Below are positions 35,266 through 43,239 of a stretch of 43,456 bases of DNA, piece by piece. The first letter of the stretch is position 1. Every line of letters starts with the position of its first letter. The stretch comes from Acidobacteriota bacterium. GTDB lineage: Bacteria; Acidobacteriota; UBA6911. The stretch is taken from positions 1 through 43,456 of the forward strand of contig JAFGTD010000038.1 in the NCBI GenBank assembly GCA_016934295.1, given 5' to 3'. Both the position numbers and the translations under genes were made by a program. Under the pieces are notes generated by a model. That model saw only the letters and a list, made by a program, of their open reading frames with translations. It was not told where the DNA came from and ran no database searches.

Positions 35266-35528
35266 CCCGTTTTTCGAAATTCCTTGCCTGTAAGATCCAT
35301 CCCTGACGCTGATTTATCTGTAAAATGAATCTTGAATTCCCCGATGGCATTTTACTACGGTTGCTTTACAGGTTTGGGCATAATTCAGGATACGGTGCTG
35401 AGCGCGCATCCCGTCCGGCACCGGACTGTATACAGTTTTGCCTTGAGCTCTTTCATCCCGCAGACTGCACCATATCGGATACGGGCTGTGATGCCGGGAA
35501 TTAATCTTTCGTAGGAAAATTCTCAGCA

Positions 35529-35557
35529 TTGAGCCTACACCTTTTATTGTGTAATAT
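35529..35557 (+). promoter_or_regulatory. Candidate vapBC promoter
   Basis: TTGAGC (35529-35534) and TAATAT (35552-35557) are separated by exactly 17 bases, and GGAGGAA (35574-35580) is the ribosome site. The dyad TAATATTA at the -10 could be the VapBC autoregulatory site. A 12-base palindrome ACTGTATACAGT lies further up at 35425-35436. The rest of the 35266-35586 gap is empty. Confidence 0.5.
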
Positions 35558-35586
35558 TATGTGTGATTTTCTTGGAGGAAACAGGG

Positions 35587-35787
35587 ATGGCCACTAATCT
35601 TGATATTGAAGACGACCTGATCAATAAAGCCGTCAAACTGGGCGGGCATAAAACTAAAAAGGCTGCCGTATCCACAGCCCTTATTGAGTACATCCAGCAT
35701 CTGGAGCAGGAAAAAATCCTCAAGGTATTCGGAACGATCGATTACGAGCCTGGGTATGATTATAAAAAACAGAGAAAACAGTTATGA
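35587..35787 (+). CDS. vapB: VapB-family antitoxin
   Basis: A 66-residue type II antitoxin. The N-terminus (NLDIEDDLINKAVKLGG, then TKKAAVSTALIEYI) is the ribbon-helix-helix-like DNA-binding part of VapB/DUF2191 antitoxins; the acidic, aromatic tail (VFGTIDYEPGYDY) would wrap the toxin. I chose ATG 35587 because GGAGGAA lies 6 bases upstream; the frame is open for 8 more codons. Its stop overlaps the toxin start by 4 bases (ATGA), the usual coupling. Confidence 0.85.
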   Translation: MATNLDIEDDLINKAVKLGGHKTKKAAVSTALIEYIQHLEQEKILKVFGTIDYEPGYDYKKQRKQL

Positions 35788-36197
35788 AGATCATCGTTGA
35801 CACAAGCGTATGGTCATTAGCGCTAAGACGCAACAACCCGCAATCGATCGTCGTCGTTCAGGAATTCAAACAGATAATTCATAATCATCAGGTGCAAATG
35901 ATCGGACCGATACGCCAGGAAATTCTATCCGGCATCCGGAATGAATCCCAGTTCGGGAAACTACAAAAATACCTTGCAAGCTTCCCCGATCTGCCGATCG
36001 CGACAGAAGATTATATAACCGCAGCGAAATATTATAATAAATGCCGCTCGAAAGGCCTGCAGGGATCGAATACCGATTTCTTGATATGCGCTATTTCCAA
36101 TCGATACGAATTCCCGATATTTACTACAGACGGGGATTTCAGGTTATTCTCAAAACATATTCCTATTGTCATTCACAAAGCAATTGACCGGGCCTAA
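35784..36197 (+). CDS. vapC: VapC-family PIN-domain toxin
   Basis: A 137-residue PIN ribonuclease, the toxin of a VapBC pair, which cuts tRNA or rRNA and stops translation when free. The acidic active-site residues are present: Asp6 (VDTSVW), Glu46 (RQEIL), Asp98 (NTDFLIC) and Asp116/118 (TTDGDF). The protein is full length, so the system looks functional. Together with vapB it is a plausible stabiliser of this accessory region. Confidence 0.9.
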   Translation: MKIIVDTSVWSLALRRNNPQSIVVVQEFKQIIHNHQVQMIGPIRQEILSGIRNESQFGKLQKYLASFPDLPIATEDYITAAKYYNKCRSKGLQGSNTDFLICAISNRYEFPIFTTDGDFRLFSKHIPIVIHKAIDRA

Positions 36198-36227
36198 CAG
36201 CCTTGCATTGAATGAGTGCGGTTTAGA

Positions 36228-36419
36228 TCAGGCAATGATGACAGGGGTGTTCACGTCGACACGGTCGAAGAGATCCACGATATCGGCATTCTTCATGCGG
36301 ATGCATCCGTGTGAAACCGCCCTGCCGATACGCCCTTCCTCGTTGGTGCCGTGGATATAGATGTAGCGGTCGTGCGTATCCACCCACGGCACCTTCCACA
36401 CTCCCGCCCTGGTTTCCGA
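36228..36419 (-). pseudogene. 3' remnant of an L,D-transpeptidase (YkuD domain)
   Basis: A 63-codon frame bounded upstream by an in-frame TGA encodes the C-terminal half of a YkuD catalytic domain: YIYIHGTN, then SHGCIRM with the catalytic His, Cys and Arg, then the closing helix and strand (DIVDLFDRV, TPVIIA). L,D-transpeptidases form 3-3 murein cross-links or attach lipoproteins. The signal peptide, LysM region and first half of the domain are missing, so it cannot work. It faces the vapC gene. Confidence 0.75.
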
Positions 36420-36456
36420 TCAGATGTATTATGTAAACTCCTATCAGTCCGATTGT

Positions 36457-36513
36457 GTCTTTGGGTCCTGGCGGCTTCGCGGCTTTGCGTTGAGTCTTTC
36501 TTTGCGTCCGGGT
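36457..36513. repeat. Degenerate GCGGCTTTGCG/TTTGCGTC intergenic repeat
   Basis: Short words of the kind CGGCTTCGCGGCTTTGCGTT and CTTTGCGTC recur here. This resembles a low-complexity intergenic repeat common in environmental bacterial genomes. It sits where the transpeptidase remnant loses its 5' part and just after the iclR-type gene stop. Confidence 0.3.
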
Positions 36514-36517
36514 GCGA

Positions 36518-37336
36518 CTATCGCAACCGGTCGGACAACTTAGCCGCCAGTTCGACGCATTTATTGCCGAAATCCCTGATTTTTTCATCCGTCATTCGGA
36601 ATTCCGGTCCTACGATGGACAAAGTCGCTATTGCTTTTCCCCCCGGAGTAAATACGGGTGCGGCAACAGCGCTGACGCCTTCATAAAATTCTTCACGATC
36701 CACGGCGTAGCCCCGGCGGCATGTTTCCTCCAGATCTGCATTGTAGGCTTCAATATCGGCAATGGATTTCTTCGTTGATTTGGGAAGCCCTTCTATCTTG
36801 AGGATATACTGAACCATTTCCTCGGGAAGCCAGGCCAGCAGCGCCTTCCCGTTCGAAGAGGCCGTTGCCGGGAAACGCATCCCGATAAAAGGAGAAACAC
36901 GTATGTTCAGAAAGGGCTCCCTTTTGTCGATCATAATCATCTTGGTGCCCTTCAGAATGGCCAAAACCGCGGTTTCATTGCTGTAATCCACCAATTCCTT
37001 TAGAAAGGGTTTCGCCGTCACACGAATATCAAGATTATTAAGGGCTATCCTTCCATATTCCGCCAGGGTAATGCCGATGTAATACCGCTTGGTCAGGGGA
37101 TCCCGCTCCAAAATACCATGATGATTCATAGTGACGAGCAGTTTATGAACACTGCTCTTATGCCAGCCGGTGGCCTTGGCAATTTCCATGAGCGTCATTT
37201 CACGCCGTTCGACCTTCAGCAACTCCAGGATACGAAAGGCGCGGTCCACCGCCGGAACGAGATATGCCGGCTTTGTAGATACGACATTCGCCGATCCCGA
37301 TTCCAATACCGTGTATTTCCCATTTCCTGTCTGCAT
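36518..37336 (-). CDS. IclR-family transcriptional regulator
   Basis: A 272-residue regulator. The winged helix-turn-helix lies at about residues 28-90 (FRILELL, MTLMEIAKATGWHKSSVHKLL, KRYYIG), and the effector-binding IclR domain at about 100-272 (FPATASSNGKALLAWL, RRGYAVDREEFYEGVSAVAAPVF). IclR proteins often control catabolic operons for aromatic or organic acids and bind small carboxylates. It diverges from the molybdenum hydroxylase genes, so it very likely controls them. AGGGAG precedes ATG 37336. Confidence 0.93.
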   Translation of the reverse strand: MQTGNGKYTVLESGSANVVSTKPAYLVPAVDRAFRILELLKVERREMTLMEIAKATGWHKSSVHKLLVTMNHHGILERDPLTKRYYIGITLAEYGRIALNNLDIRVTAKPFLKELVDYSNETAVLAILKGTKMIMIDKREPFLNIRVSPFIGMRFPATASSNGKALLAWLPEEMVQYILKIEGLPKSTKKSIADIEAYNADLEETCRRGYAVDREEFYEGVSAVAAPVFTPGGKAIATLSIVGPEFRMTDEKIRDFGNKCVELAAKLSDRLR

Positions 37337-37435
37337 TGCTGAAAAACTCCCTGAAATCTGCTATTTTTTAAATCCGGGTGTCAAACCGGAACGTCAGATT
37401 ATCCTGATCTAAAAGCGGGATAGATAATCTCTCAT

Positions 37436-37451
37436 AGAAACTACGGTTTCT
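37436..37451. promoter_or_regulatory. Candidate IclR operator
   Basis: AGAAAC and GTTTCT form a dyad around TACG, 100 bases before the iclR-type start and 200 before the hydroxylase start. IclR family sites are often such dyads of about 14-16 bases. It is the best dyad in the 313-base divergent gap (37337-37649); no clear promoter pair was seen. Confidence 0.35.
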
Positions 37452-37649
37452 TATAAGGGACCATATTAGCATATTGCACAAATTATTTCGGATGATTTTT
37501 TATTTTTATGCGATTATGGAGCCTCACTCTGGTGCGGGATCCCAAAATCTTCGCACAAACTATCGGAACGAGCGGACCGTTGAAAGCAATATCACGTAAA
37601 TCCATATTTTCCAATTCTTTGATTACTTCACCTCTTTCAGGAGAATGCA

Positions 37650-38150
37650 GTGGCAGCAACAAATAGGATTCGACTGATCGTAAACAACCGGACGTATGAA
37701 TTATACAGGGGAACCGGTCCCGGACAGGTATCTCCTTCGGACACACTGGCCTTTACGCTTAGGGAAACTCTCGGCCTGACGGGCACAAAAATTTCCTGCG
37801 CCCAGGGAGCCTGCGGGGCCTGCACCGTCATCATCGATCGCAAGGCCGTTCTTTCCTGTGGAATTCTGACGGTGGAGTGCGACGGCAAGGAAATTACCAC
37901 TATCGAAGGATTGCGCGATCCCAAAACAGGAGGGCTGGATCCACTCCAGCAGGCGTTTATCGACCACAACGCCTTCCAATGCGGGTACTGCACCCCCGGC
38001 ATGATTATGACCTCAAGGGCGCTTCTCGACGAAAATCCTCACCCCAGCGAGGAGGAGATCAAAGAAGCGCTTTCGGGCAACTTCTGCCGTTGCGTCAGCC
38101 ATTATCACGTTCTTAAAGCCGTAAAGTCGGTTGCGGAGGAAAGGGGATAA
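37650..38150 (+). CDS. Molybdenum hydroxylase, small [2Fe-2S] subunit
   Basis: A 166-residue iron-sulfur subunit of the xanthine dehydrogenase/aldehyde oxidase family. A plant-type [2Fe-2S] cluster is held by Cys50, 55, 58 and 70 (CAQGACGACT), and the second by Cys111, 114, 146 and 148 (CGYC ... CRC). It carries electrons from the molybdenum centre. The start is GTG 37650, the first in frame with AGGAGA about 5 bases upstream. Stop and the next start are 3 bases apart, so the subunits are coupled. No FAD subunit gene is seen in the cluster. Confidence 0.93.
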   Translation: MAATNRIRLIVNNRTYELYRGTGPGQVSPSDTLAFTLRETLGLTGTKISCAQGACGACTVIIDRKAVLSCGILTVECDGKEITTIEGLRDPKTGGLDPLQQAFIDHNAFQCGYCTPGMIMTSRALLDENPHPSEEEIKEALSGNFCRCVSHYHVLKAVKSVAEERG

Positions 38151-38153
38151 ATA

Positions 38154-40427
38154 TTGGGCAAAGATTACCGCTACATAGGCAAACCGATGAAGCGGCGGGA
38201 CGGGGAAGAAATCGTCACCGGATCCGCACAATTCCTGGACGATCTGAAATTCCGGAATCTTCTTTCCGGAAAAGTATTGAGAAGCCCTCATGCCCATGCC
38301 CGAATTAAATCAATAGATAAAAGCAAAGCCGAAGCGCTGCCCGGGGTCAAGGCTGTTGTTACGTGGCAGGACATTCCCGACTGGAGGGGGGGCACACCCA
38401 GAAACGTACGCGTACTGGATAAAAAAGTCCGGTACGTGGGCGACGCGGTGGCGCTTGTTGCGGCCGAATCCGACAGGATCGCCGAGGAAGCCATGCGAAT
38501 GATTGAAGTGGAGTACGAAGTTCTGCCCGCGGTCTTTGATATGGATGCCGCACTGAAATCCGATGCTCCGCTGCTTTATGAAAACCTGACAAGCAACATA
38601 CTTCCCGGGGGCACTCCCATTTACGGTCCCAAATGCCTGAAAGGAATTGTTCATGGAGACATAGAAAAGGCATTTGACGAAGCCGACGTCGTCTGTGAAG
38701 GAACCGCCGGATTCGAGAACATTCCCAATGCCCTGCCTCCTGAACCTCCGGGAGCAATCGCCATCTGGGAACCGCCGGACAAAGCAACACTTTACGGAAC
38801 CAGCCAGGCTCCCTACATGGACAAGGTGTCGCTGTATCACGTGTTTAACAGAGAGCTGGACATTCGCTGCATCGGCCATCATGTAGGCGGCAGTTTCGGA
38901 ACAAAGATCATGTGCTGGCAGGTGCAGGCCTACGCCATTATTCTTGCCAGGGCGACGGGATGCCCGGTCAAGGTCATGTTTTCCAAGGAAGAGCACATGA
39001 CGTCGTTCACGCTGCGTGTCGGATCACGCATACAGGCAAAAATCGGTTTGAAAAAGGACGGGACCATTACGGGAATCCAGGGCACGTGGTTCGTCGACAG
39101 CGGATACTATTCCTTTACGACCCAGTGCCAGGTCGCGGTCGGCCTGGCTGAGTTCATGCTCTTTGCCCAATGCCCTCATTGGGATTTGAAAACCAACGTC
39201 GTAGCCACCAACAGAAACGCCTCTGGCGCAACCCGCGGTTTCGGCGGGCAGGAATTAAATTCCTCCTTCATGCCCATACTGAGCCTCGGCATGGAAAAAG
39301 CAGGCCTGGATCCGCTGGAAGTCATCAAAAAGAACTTCGTCAAACCGGGAGGCGGCTATTTCTGGAGAAACGGAGAGTGGTATGACTACAGAGGCATAGA
39401 TTTTTCGAAAACCATGGATCGCGGAGCGGAACGGTTCGGATGGAAGAATAAATGGAAAGGCTGGCTGCAGCCCGCCTCCGTGAACGGGCGCCTGCGCCGG
39501 GGCGTCGGCGTCGGCATCCACGGCAACGCCGATATAGGCGAGGATACCGCGGAAGCCTATGTGCAGCTCGGCTTCCAGGGCAGGGCTACCATCTTCCTCT
39601 GCGCGGTGGAACACGGCACCGGACAGAAAACTAATTACACCCGGTTGGCCGCCGAAGTGCTCGGGATACCCCCGGAGCGGGTTACGATGACTCCGGCCGA
39701 TACGCTTGTCACCCCTTTTGAATTCGGTCCGGTCGGTTCCCGGGGAACCTATGCCATCGGAAGCGCCGTCATCCGTGCCGCCGAAGATGCCCGCAGGCAA
39801 CTGCTCGAAATGGCCGCCACCAGACTCGGCGTCCCTCCCGAAGACCTCGACACTGAAAACGGAGTGGTTTTTGTTAGAAACCACCCGGAGAAAAAGGTCC
39901 GCTGGAGCGCCATGGGCATCGACCGAACCATCCTGGGTTACGGCCGGTTTGAGGAGGATTTCACCATGTGCAACTGCTTCATGAGCTTCGTAGAAATTGA
40001 AGCGGATACCGAGACAGGGAAAACGCGTCTGGTACGGGTCGTGAATGCAACCGATATCGGCCAGATCATCGATCCGCCGGGTCTTGAAAACCAGATGAAC
40101 GCATGCTGGGGTTCCGCCGGTATCGACGGCGCCTTGATGGAAGAAACGATTCTGGACCGAACAACCGGAAATATCCTTAACGCCAACCTGGTGGATTACT
40201 GCTGGCGCCCCTTCTCGGAAATTCCCGAGGTCGAGAACGTAGTTCTTGAAACTCCTTTCCCGAGCACCCGTTTTCATGCAGTCGGCATCGCAGAAATCAC
40301 GAACGCTCCGGGGCCTGCCGCTGTCCTGATGGCGGCATCCAACGCAATCGGCCGATGGCTGTTTCAATATCCGGTAACCCCGGACCGGTTATTGAAGGCG
40401 CTTGAGAATAAGGGAAAGCGGGAATGA
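38154..40427 (+). CDS. Molybdenum hydroxylase, large molybdopterin-binding subunit
   Basis: A 757-residue catalytic subunit. The aldehyde oxidase a/b hammerhead domain covers about 15-130 and the molybdenum cofactor domains follow, with GGSFGTK, GATRGFGGQE and the catalytic Glu714 in GIAEITNAPGP. It hydroxylates a C-H next to nitrogen, an aldehyde or an activated aromatic, using water. The start is TTG 38154, 3 bases after the small subunit; an ATG eleven codons later is a weaker option. With no FAD subunit it resembles two-subunit enzymes such as isoquinoline 1-oxidoreductase, which pass electrons to another acceptor. Substrate unknown. Confidence 0.92.
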   Translation: MGKDYRYIGKPMKRRDGEEIVTGSAQFLDDLKFRNLLSGKVLRSPHAHARIKSIDKSKAEALPGVKAVVTWQDIPDWRGGTPRNVRVLDKKVRYVGDAVALVAAESDRIAEEAMRMIEVEYEVLPAVFDMDAALKSDAPLLYENLTSNILPGGTPIYGPKCLKGIVHGDIEKAFDEADVVCEGTAGFENIPNALPPEPPGAIAIWEPPDKATLYGTSQAPYMDKVSLYHVFNRELDIRCIGHHVGGSFGTKIMCWQVQAYAIILARATGCPVKVMFSKEEHMTSFTLRVGSRIQAKIGLKKDGTITGIQGTWFVDSGYYSFTTQCQVAVGLAEFMLFAQCPHWDLKTNVVATNRNASGATRGFGGQELNSSFMPILSLGMEKAGLDPLEVIKKNFVKPGGGYFWRNGEWYDYRGIDFSKTMDRGAERFGWKNKWKGWLQPASVNGRLRRGVGVGIHGNADIGEDTAEAYVQLGFQGRATIFLCAVEHGTGQKTNYTRLAAEVLGIPPERVTMTPADTLVTPFEFGPVGSRGTYAIGSAVIRAAEDARRQLLEMAATRLGVPPEDLDTENGVVFVRNHPEKKVRWSAMGIDRTILGYGRFEEDFTMCNCFMSFVEIEADTETGKTRLVRVVNATDIGQIIDPPGLENQMNACWGSAGIDGALMEETILDRTTGNILNANLVDYCWRPFSEIPEVENVVLETPFPSTRFHAVGIAEITNAPGPAAVLMAASNAIGRWLFQYPVTPDRLLKALENKGKRE

Positions 40428-40434
40428 TCGAAGA

Positions 40435-40460
40435 TAGGGCGAACACAAGGTTCGCCCCTA
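40435..40460. repeat. TAGGGCGAAC hairpin repeat
   Basis: GGGCGAAC (40437-40444) pairs with GTTCGCCC (40450-40457) around ACAAG; the outer TA and TA ends nearly continue the stem with one bulged C. It is the reverse complement of the sequence at 34616-34638. It fills most of the 75-base gap between the hydroxylase and CoA-transferase genes. Confidence 0.85.
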
Positions 40461-40502
40461 CTGAAAATGTATTGGAATAGGTTGCGTAAGGAATAATGAA
40501 AT

Positions 40503-41831
40503 ATGTCCGAAATTACCTGGCAGGATTATAAGAAAAACAAAGAAAAGAAATCATCCCCCCTGGAAGGCATCCGGGTGCTGGAAGTATGCACGATGCTGCT
40601 CGGCCCCATCGGGCCGGCCCTGCTGGCGCAGCTGGGCGCGGAGGTCATCCGGTGTGAATTCCCGCCGATGGGCGATGTCACCCGATCCCTGAATCCGTTC
40701 GGGTGGTTCTATAAAGACCAGAGCCCGCTGCTTCTGCACATCAACCAGGGCAAGTACTGGGTCGGGCTCGATCTGCACACACCCGAGGGGCAGCGGACTT
40801 TCTGCGAACTCGCCGCCCGGTGCGACATTGTCGAAAACAACTTCAGGCCCGGTGTCATGGAGCACTGGAATATCGGCTACAGGAAAATCCGCGAAATCAA
40901 TCCCGGGATCATTTTTCTCTCCAAAAACGGCTACGGCCAGTGGGGGCGGTACGCGAGGGAGAACCGGCCGTCCAACGACGGCGCCTCCCAGGCCCTGTCG
41001 GGATACTCGTATATGTCCCGCTTCCCCGGACAGACACCTTTGAAAATGCGCGCCTATATCGGAGACAATTATGGAGGGATGGTTGCCGAAGTCGCCGTGC
41101 TGGCGGCGCTTCATTACCGGGACAGAACCGGCAAAGGCCAGTTCATAGAATTTTCCCAAACCGAGAACGTCATGCGCCCGATGTCCTGGATCTGGCCCTA
41201 TCAACAGATCACCGGCAAAACCCCCGAACCTGCCGGCAACAGAGACGTGTCGGTATGCCCGGCGGACACGTTCCGCAGCAGCGACGGAATTTTCGTCGCC
41301 CTGGCCGCCTCTACTCCGGAAGAATTCAAAGGGCTCTGTACGGCGATGGGGAAACCGGAACTGGCCGAAGATCCCCGTTTCAAGGACCATTTAACTCGTT
41401 TGAGGGAAGAGAATGCCGTTGCGATTCTCAAAATAATTTCCGACTGGATCCGGACCAGAAGGGCGGACGAAATTGAAGCATTGGCCGAACAGTACGGATT
41501 TGCAGCCACCCACCTGTACACGGCAAAAGACCTGGTAGAGAACGAGCATTACCGGGCGCGGGATTTCCGGACCGAAATCGACGATCCCATGTACGGCCGA
41601 TACCGCAATTACGAGTTTCCGGTTAAGATGTCGGAAACACCCCCGAACACAAAATGGTCGGTCCGCCCCGTCGGCTTCGACAATGAATACGTCATGAGAA
41701 GGTTCCTGGGTAAGAGCGACGCCGAGATTCAAAAATTGTACGATGCCGGTGCGCTGGCGAAATGGAGGGATGCACAGGGACGCCGGCCGCCGCCGGGCTG
41801 GGACGGGAAGGCCGGCCTGCGAACGGAATAG
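40503..41831 (+). CDS. Class III (CaiB/BaiF) CoA-transferase, catalytic subunit
   Basis: A 442-residue family III CoA-transferase, moving CoA between carboxylic acids through an aspartyl-CoA thioester. Visible are LLGPIGPALLAQLGAEVIR, VENNFRPGVMEHW, then the catalytic Asp188 in RAYIGDNYGGM, and RTGKGQFIEFSQTE. AAGGAAT precedes ATG 40503. A second family member follows 58 bases later, so the pair probably forms a heteromeric enzyme like benzylsuccinate CoA-transferase BbsEF. The substrate is probably a product or precursor of the upstream hydroxylase. Confidence 0.9.
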   Translation: MSEITWQDYKKNKEKKSSPLEGIRVLEVCTMLLGPIGPALLAQLGAEVIRCEFPPMGDVTRSLNPFGWFYKDQSPLLLHINQGKYWVGLDLHTPEGQRTFCELAARCDIVENNFRPGVMEHWNIGYRKIREINPGIIFLSKNGYGQWGRYARENRPSNDGASQALSGYSYMSRFPGQTPLKMRAYIGDNYGGMVAEVAVLAALHYRDRTGKGQFIEFSQTENVMRPMSWIWPYQQITGKTPEPAGNRDVSVCPADTFRSSDGIFVALAASTPEEFKGLCTAMGKPELAEDPRFKDHLTRLREENAVAILKIISDWIRTRRADEIEALAEQYGFAATHLYTAKDLVENEHYRARDFRTEIDDPMYGRYRNYEFPVKMSETPPNTKWSVRPVGFDNEYVMRRFLGKSDAEIQKLYDAGALAKWRDAQGRRPPPGWDGKAGLRTE

Positions 41832-41889
41832 GGCAGACCGAGAGCGCACAGGAAACAGTCAATGTCTGAATAGAAATGGAGATAAGCGT

Positions 41890-43239
41890 ATGGCCGGTAA
41901 CAAACGGGCCGACTGGTCCGAATGGTCGAGCTGGATACGGGAAAGAGACGATCCGAAAATCGCGCATACGCGGCCGGAAGCTCTGGATGACCTGCTGGTG
42001 CTGGATCTGAGTTCCAGGAGCTTCGCGGGATGCCACTGCTCTTCCTTTCTGGCCGAACATGGGGCGGAAGTCCTGAGAATCGAACCGCCCGGAGGGGATT
42101 TCATCCGAACCTGTACGCCTTACGGGATCGTGTATGAAGGCGAGGGGCTGAATTATTTAACCGAAGGCAGAAACAAGCACCATATTACCCTGGATCTGTC
42201 CAGGCCGGAAGCGCGTGAGATCTTCAAGAAGCTTGCCCGTAAGGCGGATATCATTATCGAAACCTATGCACCCGGAACAATGGACGACTGGGGCCTCGGC
42301 TACGAAGATCTGAAACCGGACAATCCCGGACTGATCTTTGGATCGATCACGGCCTTCGGCGCGTTTGGCCCGAGGAGCCGAAGCCGGATGGCCGATTACG
42401 ACAATATTGCCCAGGCCATGTCAGGATTTCAGTACGACACGGGCCAGATGCTGCCTGCAGGCAAGAGTTACGAAGAATGCCCCTGGGCCGTGCCGACAAA
42501 ATCGGGTCCGTGGATCGCCTGGTTCATGGCTGGAACATTCATGGCCATGGGCATCCTGTCCGCCCTGCACTGGCGTATGAAGACGGGAAAAGGCCAGGCG
42601 CTGGATGTGGCAACATCAGAGGCTTACGCCCGGATCGACGACTTTGTCGCACTCTGGTACGAGCATACCGGAAGGATCAGTGAACGGTTCGGCAACCTGG
42701 ATATCGCCCTATGGCTGTACTGCTTTGCACCGACAAAGGACGGGGCCGTCTTTCTGGGAGGCCTGCGCCTGGAGATGTGGCAGGCGTTTGCGGATATGGT
42801 CGGCAAATGGGATGAATGGGGCGCCGAAAGCTGGACCAACGTGGCCCCTTTTACCAAAGAGGAGGAGCAGCTCAAGTGGTCCGAAAGGGTATTTGCGGAA
42901 ACGCGCAAATACACGAGCAGTGAGCTGGTGGACATGTCCCTGGAATACTCCAGGCATGGCCGGCTGGCCCCGATCACGTGCGTCGTCGCTCCTATTTTAT
43001 CTCCCGAAGACTGCATGAAAGATGCCAACTGGATCGATCGCGGCATCTTCGTACCCGTTTCGGACATCATTTACGGAGACGTTATGACAGCCCGGGGGCA
43101 ATACAAAATGACCGAAACACCGCCGCGCACCCATTGGGTCTGTCAACCCGCGGGACATGCCAACGAAAGCGTTTATGCCCGGCATCTGGAGCTGGATGCA
43201 TCCGAACTGGACAGGCTGAAAAATCAGGGGATTATCTGA
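41890..43239 (+). CDS. Class III CoA-transferase, subunit lacking the catalytic Asp
   Basis: A 449-residue CaiB/BaiF family protein with the usual LDLSSRSFAGCHCSSFLAEHG start, IETYAPGTMDDWG, GAFGPRSRSRMADYDNIAQAMSG and KTGKGQALDV. Aligned backwards from GKGQ, the position of the catalytic Asp is Trp211 (GPWIAWFMAG) and no Asp is nearby. It is therefore probably a non-catalytic partner, as one subunit of BbsEF-type enzymes is thought to be. I chose ATG 41890, preceded by GGAGA; the frame is open 49 codons upstream over the end of the previous gene, but this part is out-of-frame sequence of that gene. The cluster may go on beyond the window. Confidence 0.88.
   Translation: MAGNKRADWSEWSSWIRERDDPKIAHTRPEALDDLLVLDLSSRSFAGCHCSSFLAEHGAEVLRIEPPGGDFIRTCTPYGIVYEGEGLNYLTEGRNKHHITLDLSRPEAREIFKKLARKADIIIETYAPGTMDDWGLGYEDLKPDNPGLIFGSITAFGAFGPRSRSRMADYDNIAQAMSGFQYDTGQMLPAGKSYEECPWAVPTKSGPWIAWFMAGTFMAMGILSALHWRMKTGKGQALDVATSEAYARIDDFVALWYEHTGRISERFGNLDIALWLYCFAPTKDGAVFLGGLRLEMWQAFADMVGKWDEWGAESWTNVAPFTKEEEQLKWSERVFAETRKYTSSELVDMSLEYSRHGRLAPITCVVAPILSPEDCMKDANWIDRGIFVPVSDIIYGDVMTARGQYKMTETPPRTHWVCQPAGHANESVYARHLELDASELDRLKNQGII

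Noticed and set aside
35425..35436. ACTGTATACAGT as a LexA box
   Set aside because: Half-site spacing (CTGT-AT-ACAG) is too short for a LexA site and no SOS gene follows.
36223..36588. Leftward 121-codon frame over the transpeptidase remnant
   Set aside because: The YkuD motif lies in a different frame of the same strand; this frame gives no recognisable protein.
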